Position numbers and translations under genes: made by a program. A stretch of DNA of 64,000 nucleotides, taken from contig CM049314.1 of NCBI GenBank assembly GCA_026874595.1, positions 38,299,229 to 38,363,228 of the forward strand, written 5' to 3'. This document shows positions 45,701-57,877 of this stretch, in pieces; the stretch's first letter is position 1; the number at the start of each line of letters is the position of its first letter. Source of the DNA: Sipunculus nudus (lineage: Eukaryota; Annelida; Sipuncula; Golfingiida; Sipunculidae). Below the pieces are notes generated by a model. That model was given only the letters and a program-made list of their open reading frames with translations. It did no database searches and was not told where the DNA came from.

Positions 45701-48700
45701 TTTCATATGAAATGTTAATAATCTGAAATATTAATAGAGATATTTTAAGACTACTAAGACACTATTTTAAGAACCAGCAATTAAACTCATGGCAATATCT
45801 CAAAGCATATTTTTTTCTTCTATCATTTATCTAATCTAAAATTAAAATTTTTACAATATAGGAACATAATAGAGGTAACACGAAACAAAAATTTGAGATA
45901 TGAAGTTTAATATTTGCCCACTAAAATGTGGTTTGCTATTGCAGGTTGTCCAAAATTGTGCTCTCTTGAACATTGCATTAGAAATAAACGTAGCGTTACT
46001 GCTGGAACTGCTGAAACTGTTTAATCGATAATCTTAGAGTAACCATACCTCACAACAGTTAATAAAAAAAGGTTTGTCTAGGGACATGTAACACAGATCA
46101 AAACTGAGAAATATATCTGAATTTTGTTACAAAATGTTCAGAAAGTAATCACATCTCACGCATTCATTATATTGTAATCATTTAAGCAAAACAAATGACA
46201 AATTAACTATTAATAGGTGAATGAAAAAGGCTGGACTTACCGCCACCTCAGCCACATAGATCTTGGTGTTCTTAGGCATTATGGCCTTTGCAATTTGGAT
46301 GCCCCACAAACCAAGACCTCCCGCCCCGACAATCAACATACCAAGACTCTCTGATAACACAAACAAGGAAAAGCGGCATTAATCGAATAAAAAGAACCCT
46401 GCTTTTACATGAGTTACATAGAGTTAAATACAATCTCTATTTCGTTTTTTCAAATGTTGATTTTTTTTTAATGAACCTAAAGCAACAGCACATTTGTATT
46501 TAATTAATTAGGTCTTGCTAACTGGGAAATGCATTGCAGGTGAAGGAATGACATTACAGGTAAAAACCGAAGACTTCAGCTTCGACGCCTTCATTATTAC
46601 AAACGACTAGTCAGTTACAACTGAAACAAACTTAGGAATATTACCCTCATCTAAACGTATTTGTATTTTCATTATGGATCGTTACACTGCCCTGTACAGC
46701 CGTTTTTTTTTCTCGTTGCTATATGCAGGTAAGACAAACTTGCCAAACAAACTTGCGTCAATGTTAAAGAGAGGAACATGCATAATGTTGTTGTAATGAG
46801 CCTGATTGAATTATTTCTTATATACAGAGGAGCAAAGATTGTTTTGATATAGTTATGATTCAATGTGTGACCTAAAAATCCTGGAAAGGATACAGGCCTT
46901 CTTGCAAACAGAGCTGACAGCATTTGATCATTGCTCGTGTGGTAATGGGCAATTTTTGGTATGTGACATCTGTAATGGAGTCCTCATTGTGATCTGCCTT
47001 AGGCGTTTCATAATTTGTGTCACCAGACAATAGGTGACAATATGTACGGTGTTTTGTATCATAGTTTAACGAAGTCTGTTCTCTATTGATATTGACGTGA
47101 AGCGTCATCCTAAAGCGTTGACAGGTCTTGATTGTATATATATATTGTGTATTCTTGTATGAAATCCCATCGGCTATCAGCTGATTTATCCGTGTCACGC
47201 ATCGTGTGTATTATTAAATTTGGTATGTGGGTCGCCATGGTGACGCTAACAGTCAAACTAGGTCACATATATCCTTATATGGGACACTTGAGAAATAAGC
47301 CAATCAGAGAACCGGATTGCCGTACACAGTGAACAGGCGATTGTGACGTCAGACTTCAAGAAGAGACGCTGAATGTTGGTTCAGTTGGGTCTTGAAGCTT
47401 GAGGTGGCAGCACGCACGCACGGGAGTAGGAACATTGAAATGCCGGAAACGGCATAGAAGCAAGCTTCTACATGAGGCAAGGACCCAACTCATGAGAACT
47501 TAGCCATGCTGCCGACAGAGCTTCGTATTGGCGATAAAGTGAAAGAGCGCTCGTCACCTGCCGGCCTAGTTCAGCTTGACCTAAATACATAACCGCCGTA
47601 AGCCGTGAAACCATTGCTACACGAGCAAGGTCAAGGACTCTAAGCTCTACGTAAACAAAGAGCGCTATTGCATTCATGTGAACGTAAACCTACCCGGGTC
47701 GCTGACAAGCAAGATCAGTTGAAGATCGCTAAACTCAGAAAGACTAGATCTATATGGTACTAACCATACGCTAGATTCTACACAAAACAGTAACCAGAGA
47801 TCTCTGAAGGAACTGGACTTTATGGTTTTTATACAAACCATGGACTCAGTAAATATCCTGTAATTTTAATGTGAAGAACTGTCGTATTGACACATCAACG
47901 CACACACTCACATTTGTGTCTCTGTAAGTATTGTCTTGAATTATATTTGTGAATTTAACCTGATGTCTCATAGTTTCTATTGATCTGGGTGTATGATTGT
48001 CTGGTATTTTAATACACGTCCTTAAAAGAACCTGGAAATGTCACCTGTAATGGCCGGGATCTAATTTCTTGATGAGTGAAATCAAGTGGCGAGCGTAAAC
48101 CCATCGTATGGTTTTATAGGATATATCCGTTGTAAAGTTTTCACGTTAAGTTAGGGGTGACATTGTATGGCGAGCGTGCCAGGATATAATTAGCCTTAAA
48201 AAAACTGGCTAATTACAGTAAGTTTCAGAAGTTTTGAACTAAGAAAACAGTACTGAAACCAGACATTCATATACTCAAACTAGAGTTCATCTGAATTAAT
48301 AATTGGAAATGACACCGAACTGATGTTGTAGTGTATACTTGCACAATGAAATTACCCCACTGTTAGGAGTTAATATTTATTCAGTGAGAATATTACCTGA
48401 AGCACAACATTGTTTCAAGATCGGCATATACCTTGTAGATTTGGCTAGAACACATGCATGTTTTGTGAGTAATGCTAGTTCAGTGATACCTGGACATCAT
48501 TATTGGGTTGATATAAACCCAGATTAGAGTGAAAATTTTTGATGTTGTTAGATACGCCCTGGTATAATTTTTTCTACACTAGTTTGTGATTGGTCACGTG
48601 GTAGGGTCTCTTGACAGGTAAGTTTACCCCTCCCGATTGGCATGGTAATCATGGGTGCATGGTGTTTATTGATATCTTGATATCCATCCGTCCATCCGTC

Positions 48701-51700
48701 TGACCCTTCGTCCGACCTTCCGTCCGTCCGTCCGTATAAGTAGATTTTGATGCGTAGAGCTACCGTAGTGTTATTGTACGGATACCGCCGGTTCGTAAGG
48801 TTGGCTTTGACAGTACGTATTTACGGATTTTTAAGAGCGGATATTACTAGATACTGGAATCTTACTAGGTTAGAGCGTTACCATGGAAACGTTAGAGTCA
48901 CTTGTTAGATGCGGACAGGCCTTGGGGCTCAAGGACCAGGCTTTACAAGATTATGTTGAGGCTAGACGGCGTGCGGATGAGGAACGTGAGGAAAGAGCTA
49001 GGCAACGTGAAATAGGGAAGGAACAGCGGGAATTAGAGCGTGAGCAGCGGGAATTAGAGCGTGAGCGAGAGGCTAGAGCCCACGAATTAGAGGTTCTAAG
49101 GTTAAAGTCTGACTCTGGGGTTAAAGAAGAGAGAAGTAGTGATGTATTCCCGAAAATCCAGCTTCCACCTTTTGATGAGGCTCACGATCAGCTAGATGCG
49201 TTTCTTGAGCGATTTGAACGATTAGCTGTATGTCAAGGCTATGATAGGGAGAATTGGGCGTTACACCTGAGTCCGTTACTGCGGGGTAAGGCGCTAGGGA
49301 CTTACACACAGTTATCGGTTAGTGAGGCCATGGATTACGATAAGTTAAAGATAGCCTTGTTAAAGCGATACCAAATGACCGAAGAGGGTTATCGACACAA
49401 GTTTCGGACTTGTAGGCCTGAGCGAGGCGAAACGCCGAGTCAGTTTGCGGTGAGACTGAATGGATACCTAGACCATTGGATAGGGATGGCAGGGGTCGGA
49501 GGTGACTACGACGGGGTAGTTAACCTGTTGATGTGTGAGCAGTTCGTAAACTGCTGTAGTAGGGATCTCTCTATGTTTTTGAAAGAGAGACGGTGTCGTG
49601 ACTTTGATAGTATGGTAGACTTAGCCGAGAGTTATACGGAGGCTCACGGTATACACAGCCTTACAGCAGGTCCTCGTTATGGCAATAATGTGCCGCGTCC
49701 AGCGCAACCGGTATCTCAGCCTAGAGAGAAGCGAGAGGTTGAGCGCAGTCCGGGCGGTCAGACATTTAAGCCATCAGGAGGCATCAGATGTTATTTATGT
49801 AATGAACTGGGACATAAGGCGCGGGAATGTAAGACTAGTGCCCGGTCGAGGCCTAGGTCTTCCCCTCAAGTAGGGCGTGCTGCTGGCGATCAGCAGAGGT
49901 ATAGGACTAATTTTAGCCCCCCGTATAACCCAAAACAGAAACCGGAGACTATGTCAATGGCAGTAGTCGAGGCGGAAACGGAGACAGTCGGTGCGGTGAA
50001 ACCGGAAGTAGAGAGTCCGAGTCAGTCGTTAGGATTTGCTGCCCAGACAGAAGGCGGAATCTCGTTACCTGTGTGTGAAGGGCTGGTGAATGGTAAGTCA
50101 GCGAGGGTGCTGCGGGATTCGGGATGTTCCTCGGCAGGAATACGTGAGTCGTACGTGGAGCCGAATCAGTTCACCGGACACCAGGTCGAGTGTAGGTTGT
50201 TCGACGGGTCTGTAAGACAATTTCCTACGGCTAGGATTAATGTGGACTGTGCGTACTTTGTCGGTACTATCGAGGCAATGGTGGTCGGGGATGCTGTATG
50301 TGATTTAGCGCTAGGTAACGTAGCGGGAGCGCGTGATCCGTATGATCCGGACCCGACGTGGAAGTCTGAGCGGTCCTCAGGCATAGTGTGTGACGGTGTA
50401 GAGTCACAAAAGGAGGTGTCGTCCGCGGTGGAGACACGGAGCGCTGCACGAGAGAAACAGATACCGACGCGTAGCTTGAATGTTGCAAGCCCAGTTGCCG
50501 ATGTGAGTCCGGCCGAATTTTTGAAGGCGCAGGAGGAGGATGGGTCTTTATCGCCGTATTGGAGGCTAGCTAGAGAGGCTAGAAATGATAGTCCATTTAG
50601 AATTGAGGACGGATATTTAGTTCGGGTTGTGAGTGATAAACGGGGAGATCAAGATGGATCTCGAGTGGTGGTACCTCAGACGTTACGGTACGACGTAATG
50701 AGGATGGGCCACGAAGCGGTTATGGCGGGCCATCAGGGCATAGACAAAATGCACGACCGCGTGAGAACTCAGTTTTTCTGGAAAGGGATGTATAATGACA
50801 TTGCTGAGTTTTGCAAGTCCTGTCCCATTTGCCAGAAAACCATACCGAAAGGCAAGGTGCCTGGAGCTACGTTAGGCCAGATGCCATTAATTGATGAGCC
50901 CTGGCGTAGAATTTCGATGGATCTGGTTGGGCCGATCCATCCAGCGTCTGAGAGAGGTCACAGGTATATTCTGACCGTTATGGATTATGCCACTAGATAT
51001 CCGGAGGCTGTTGCTTTAAAGAACATAGATACAGTCTCTGTGGCTGATGCGCTAGTTGATATTTATGCGCGGTTAGGAGTGCCGTCAGAGGTGCTTACTG
51101 ACATGGGAACACAATTTACATCAGACCTCATGCGAGAAGTTAGCCGTGTTTTGTCTGTAAGACAGCTCACCACTACTCCTTACCATCCTATGTGCAACGG
51201 AATGGTGGAGAGATTCAATGGAACGTTAAAGTTAATGTTGAAACGGATGTGCGAGGAAAGACCGCGAGATTGGGATCGGTACCTCAGCGCCGTGCTTTTT
51301 GCGTACCGAGAAGCGCCACATGAGAGCACAGGGTTCTCACCCTTTGAGCTGCTCTATGGTAGGATCGTTAGAGGACCGATGCGGATTCTAAGGGATCTGT
51401 GGACCAAGCGAGATACTAGCGTCGAGACTAAAACCACGTACCAATACGTCCTGGACCTACAAGACAAACTAAGCGACACATGCGCGTTAGCTAGAGAGGC
51501 GTTGAACAAATCAGCGAACAGACACAAACTGTTATATGATAGAGGTAAATGCACGCGCAGGTTTGAGGCCGGAGACGAAGTTTTGTTGTTACTCCCGACG
51601 GAGCGGAACAAATTAATGGTACAGTGGAAAGGCCCCTATACTATTGTAAACAGGGTTGGGGACTTAGACTATCGGATTAAGATTGGCGATAAGGTTAAAA

Positions 51701-54700
51701 CCTTCCACGTGAATATGCTGAAACGGTACCATGCTAGAAACGAGCCCCAGCATATTCTGGCAGCGGTAGCCAAGGGCGCACCTGATTCTATACATGATCC
51801 TGACGGTGTAGACGGGGAAACAGAGCCTCCTGTGTTCGGAGAGTTAAACCCAGAAGGGATTGATGAGGATGCCCACATGTCGTTACCGTCGTATGCGCGC
51901 CGCCAGACTGAGCGAGATGTTCAGGTAAATGCTGACCTAGGCAAGTGTCAGCGCCGTGAAATACTCAGTCTGCTTAGGCAATATGGGGATGTATTCACAG
52001 ATGTACCCAAGCTTACCAATGTTGTAGAATGTAGCATTAAACTCTCATCTGATGTACCTGTAAAAACTAGGCCCTATAGGGTGCCTTTTGAACTGCGAGA
52101 GACAATGCGAATAGAAATCCAGGAAATGTTAAACTTAGGCATTATTGAACAGTCAGATTCTAGCTATGCGTTCCCCTGTATCCTGCTTAGGAAACCTGAC
52201 GGTAAGACTAGATTCGTGATAGACTACCGAAAGCTGAACCAATCAGTCGTGTTCGATCCTGAACCCATGCCGGATCCAGAAACACTTTTTGTCGAAGTCG
52301 CGAAAAGCCAGTATTTTACAAAGCTTGACCTGACGAAAGGTTACTGGCAGATCCCTGTTTCTGAGGAATCCAGGGATAAGACGGCCTTTGTTACACCCGA
52401 TGGCCATTACCAATTTAGGGTTATGCCATTCGGCCTGGTAACTGCCGGAGCGGTTTTCACCCGCATGATGCGGAAAATGTTCAGCGACATGCCGAATGTA
52501 GTATGTTATGTAGATGACGTGTTAATACACGCAGAGACTTGGGACGAGCACTTAAGAACTCTTAGAGAAGTGCTAGTTACACTAGAATGTGCAAACTTAG
52601 CAGCTAAACCAGCTAAAACCTTCATAGGCTACCAGAGCCTAGAGTTTTTGGGACACCTTGTAGGCACGGGCAACTTGGCCACTAATCCAGTTTTGCTCAA
52701 GAGAATACAGAGCACTGATAGACCTAAGACAAAGAAGGCTTTGCGAGCATTCCTAGGTCTTACAGGGTACTATCGAAAATTCGTGCCAAACTATGCGGAA
52801 ATAGCGGTGCCCTTGACTGATCTAACGCGTAAAGGTCAACCTAACAAACTAGACTGGAAACCCGTACACGAGAACGCGTACTGTTCTCTAAAGGCTAAAC
52901 TGTCAGACCCTCCCATACTGAAGCTACCTGATTTCAGTAAACGATTTTATTTGAAATGTGATGCATCTGATGTGGGTATTGGCTGTATCCTGATGCAAAG
53001 ACACGAGGGGATCATGCACCCAGTAGCTTATGCCAGTCGTAAACTATTGCCCAGGGAGAGAAATTACTCCACCATCGAGAAAGAGTCATTAGCAATTGTA
53101 TGGTCTGTACAGAAATTTGAGATGTACCTGGATTGTAGACCGTTCACCATTCAGACCGACCACAAACCATTAAAGTGTATTAGCAAATCAAAATGTGCTA
53201 ATAAGAGAGTAATGAGAGGGGCACTGGTTCTACAAGAGTTTAGATTTGATATTGAAGCAGTGTCAGGTAAACTAAACCATGGACCTGATTTTCTTAGCAG
53301 ACTGCCTGAGTGTTAGGATGTAATGAGCTTTAATGTCTAGCCAGGTAAGTCTAAACATGTACAGGATTTTGCCCTGTGTCATAGACCGTGGGCATGTACT
53401 AATGACAACTTGTTACATGACTTTTATGTATTGCTATATGTAAATATGTTTAGCTGGACCCTGTGAGATAGAACGATACGATGTATCGAGAAAATACCGT
53501 GTATTTTCTTTAAAAGGAGGGGGTGATGTCACCAGACAATAGGTGACAATATGTACGGTGTTTTGTATCATAGTTTAACGAAGTCTGTTCTCTATTGATA
53601 TTGACGTGAAGCGTCATCCTAAAGCGTTGACAGGTCTTGATTGTATATATATATTGTGTATTCTTGTATGAAATCCCATCGGCTATCAGCTGATTTATCC
53701 GTGTCACGCATCGTGTGTATTATTACATTTGGTATGTGGGTCGCCATGGTGACGCTAACAGTCAAACTAGGTCACATATATCCTTATATGGGACACTTGA
53801 GAAATAAGCCAATCAGAGAACCGGATTGCCGTACACAGTGAACAGGCGATTGTGACGTCAGACTTCAAGAAGAGACGCTGAATGTTGGTTCAGTTGGGTC
53901 TTGAAGCTTGAGGTGGCAGCACGCACGCACGGGAGTAGGAACATTGAAACGCCAGAAACGGCATAGAAGCAAGCTTCTACATGAGGCAAGGACCCAACTC
54001 ATGAGAACTTAGCCATGCTGCCGACAGAGCTTCGTATTGGCGATAAAGTGAAAGAGCGCTCGTCACCTGCCGGCCTAGTTCAGCTTGACCTAAATACATA
54101 ACCGCCGTAAGCCGTGAAACCATTGCTACACGAGCAAGGTCAAGGACTCTAAGCTCTACGTAAACAAAGAGCGCTATTGCATTCATGTGAACGTAAACCT
54201 ACCCGGGTCGCTGACAAGCAAGATCAGTTGAAGATCGCTAAACTCAGAAAGACTAGATCTATATGGTACTAACCATACGCTAGATTCTACACAAAACAGT
54301 AACCAGAGATCTCTGAAGGAACTGGACTTTATGGTTTTTATACAAACCATGGACTCAGTAAATATCCTGTAATTTTAATGTGAAGAACTGTCGTATTGAC
54401 ACATCAACGCACACACTCACATTTGTGTCTCTGTAAGTATTGTCTTGAATTATATTTGTGAATTTAACCTGATGTCTCATAGTTTCTATTGATCTGGGTG
54501 TATGATTGTCTGGTATTTTAATACACGTCCTTAAAAGAACCTGGAAATGTCACCTGTAATGGCCGGGATCTAATTTCTTGATGAGTGAAATCAAGTGGCG
54601 AGCGTAAACCCATCGTATGGTTTTATAGGATATATCCGTTGTAAAGTTTTCACGTTAAGTTAGGGGTGACAATTTGGTTGTAAGAGTGGTAATAAAACAG

Positions 54701-56671
54701 AATAATTTCTCATATTATGGTTTTGTGTTTGATTATAGGAAAATGACACAGGGTTAGTTATCAATTCCAAAACAGTTGATTTTGTACATTACTCTTCCTG
54801 GTCTTGGTGCTTACAGTTGAGTCGTTCTTTGCTTGCAAAAATAATCACGAAGAACACAGGCGGACAGGGATGTAAACATAAAAATCACGTTCGTAATACT
54901 ATTGACTTCGTTCATTACCAAAATGTTCGCACAGTTTCTCGATGATAGGTTTTGTTCGCATGACGGCGCTGTAGGCAGTGAGTCCGCTACATGGAATGAT
55001 AGCTGCCATATCCATTGGAACGGTGTCTGGCACGAGGCAAACGTGACTCAGGTTGTATACAGGAACGTAGTGCTGGTGGCTATGATATAATACAAAGGAC
55101 TTACTAAACCAGCAGTAACGTTTATAGAACTTTGATATGAGTGTAAAACCTAGTCATTTACAAGATGCCTGACATAAAGATTAAAAAGCAAGATATACAG
55201 CTGAAATGATTCAGGCTTAATGTCGGAAGTTTTTACATGTCCAAGTCTCCCATTAAAAAAGAGACATTTCCGAATTTCTCTTTTTAAACTTATATCAACA
55301 TATAAAAATAGACCTTATGAAAGACTGTTCAAGCTATGCTAGTCTGGTATATTTTTCGATTTACTATCGTACGCTCATCAGATACTTACAAAATAACGTA
55401 TTGTTAAAATGACCTGACAGAAAATATGTCATGGGCTGAAATATGTGTATTGTTCTCAGCAATTCGATAGAAGTATGCCTTCATATATGAGTTGGTATAA
55501 GCATCACATTAATGGAGTAAAGTGATCAAAACTGATCATTACCTACCCGCCATCCCAACCCATGCCGTAAGAGTGCAAAGCAAAGCTGGAGCAGAGAATG
55601 GATTCGCCAGCCATACAATATGCACACTGTTCGCAACCCGGCCAAGAGAAAACCATAACGTGGTCTCCGATCTTAAGCCTACAGGTCTCTGTAATATACA
55701 CAACCTTCAAATAAGATATTGAGCTATTTAACAGTGAATACAAACTGTATCGACAACTTTGAATAGAAAAAAAACCCTTGTCTTATTCGGGTATACAGTA
55801 ATACGGCTTACGATCTTTAAAATATTGTTTAATCATTAAAATATTTATATTTCAAAATTAATTACATATCTTGTAAATTATTTTACAATATGCACTCATG
55901 GTGACTAGAGTACATTGAATTATCTCCGGTCATTGGAACCTTCAAGGTTGAAAGTATTAAATTGATATAAACCTTTTTTTATGTGGGGATTTACTTTATA
56001 ACACTTAAAAGATCAATCAAAATAGAAAAATAGAAATCTCAACCAACTTTTACACGTCGCTGCAGATTATTATATTTCAATGGGAAAATCTGTTATAATT
56101 CCGTTACAAACACATTGAATGAAGTTTCGCCCAGTTAAAACAGGAATGTCTCTACTTTCAAGTCCCGTTTTAAATTGTTTTTGTCTGCGAACATGCAAAA
56201 ATAATACTTGGTGTGTGATTTAACATAAAAGATGTTCGAATCGAATGCCAAAAAATATAGATATTCAAGGTTTTGACCTTGAAAAAGAAACGTTATGAAC
56301 ACCTTGAGGACTTTAAGCATTATTATATAACTGGATTTTAATATAATTGTAATATCTGGTTAATCTGTAAGACAGGGAGTTTTTTGTTTAAAACAAAATT
56401 ATTTTTAAATAAAGCTTTATTAAGAGGTATTCATTATTGGCTAGCAGATTCTAATCTTAATGGTAGGCCGTCTATACAGACTCCATCATCTTATGTTTTC
56501 ATTTTAAACGTGGATGCATAAACTATATGAACATAACAGACAATATATGTTAAGAGGTATTCGGGTTTTTTAACGACCTAACTATAGCTTGTAGGTTAAC
56601 CCGAATGCAGCTATACATTGCATGGACAATCGAACGGAATAATCTATTTTTATAATACAAATATATATGTA

Positions 56672-56720
<49 letters not shown>

Positions 56721-57714
56721 CAAAAAAAGAAATTGCATTGCGAGGTTACTGTCATAATATTATCATGGATTACTAACTTCGTGTCTACGTCATCGAACTG
56801 TGTATATTGTTCATTATCGTCTAGGAAAAGATAACCAGTTAACGAGTAAATTGTAAAGAGCATGAATATTTAAACAGGAAGAAAAATAAAACTCAGGTGG
56901 ACGTTTTAACCCAAAAATCAGTGTTTTTGATTCAGCAAAAGAAAAGTCATTCAACCACTAAAACTTAGATGTTTTTGTATGTTTATTTTGATTGGTTGCC
57001 TACCTGTGTCCACACTTGAACCAAACTGGAAAATTTCCCCAGATATCTCATGACCTAAAAAAGGGCATTAGGGAATGATGATGTGTACTGGAATAAAAGA
57101 TATACAATGTGTGTTTACTAAAAAAAAAAGCTAACGCAGTTACTACGTTTTAAACATTGTGACTCATCGAAGGATTGAGAGTCAGGAATACAACAATCTT
57201 TGATCACCTATTCTTTGTTCTTGTAATCGGCGGGTTCAGATAAGCCATGTTGATAAATAAATATCCATAAATTATAATTTTCCCTATGTTTATCCCCTAT
57301 AGCAAGCTGATTACAGGGGCTCTCATGGAAATGGAATTTATGCATTTTAGTGGCCCTGCCTGTTTTCCCAGGTGAATCTTTGCTCAGATTATTTTGCTAT
57401 TAATGCTATTAGCTCATAATCAGTAGGATAGTCCCAACAATTTCCGTTTGATAAGTTTTTGGCGAGGAGGGAGTAGAGTGGAATTAATTAAGTATTTGAC
57501 TGTATTACAGGGACATGATGAATTCCAGGAACTGGAATATATTAAAAAAAACTCTAATAATCTTTACATCAGTGTTCTCTAATAATACAAATAAAGAACA
57601 ATGTAAAGTCATGTCTTGGGCTCTACTATTTTATATAGAATGAATCAATTTCTTGTACTGTGTCTTGCTTGAGGTAGAGCTACTCGTACTGATCATTCTC
57701 AGAACTCTTATCGC

Positions 57715-57767
<53 letters not shown>

Positions 57768-57770
57768 TAT

Positions 57771-57809
<39 letters not shown>

Positions 57810-57825
57810 AGTATATATTACATAA

Positions 57826-57877
<52 letters not shown>

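Larger units (their letters stand above)
47018..54671 (+). mobile_element. Complete LTR retrotransposon, Gmr1-type Ty3/gypsy
   Basis: 7,654 bp. Order: 5' LTR (47018-48162), primer-site candidate (48168-48184), 0.7-kb leader, one gag-pol frame (48883-53316), polypurine tract (53512-53523), 3' LTR (53527-54671). LTRs begin TG and end CA. Flanks are identical 5-bp target duplications ATTTG at 47013-47017 and 54672-54676. Pol order is protease, integrase, reverse transcriptase, RNase H, so integrase precedes RT, as in Ty1/copia, though the RT and integrase sequences are gypsy-like; this is the hallmark of the Gmr1 group. No stop or frameshift is seen. It lies in dehydrogenase intron 5, antisense to that gene. 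Confidence 0.96.

Noticed and set aside
46872-47198. Minus-strand frames inside and across the 5' LTR, repeated in the 3' LTR
   Set aside because: They are antisense to the element, lie in LTR sequence and carry no known motif.
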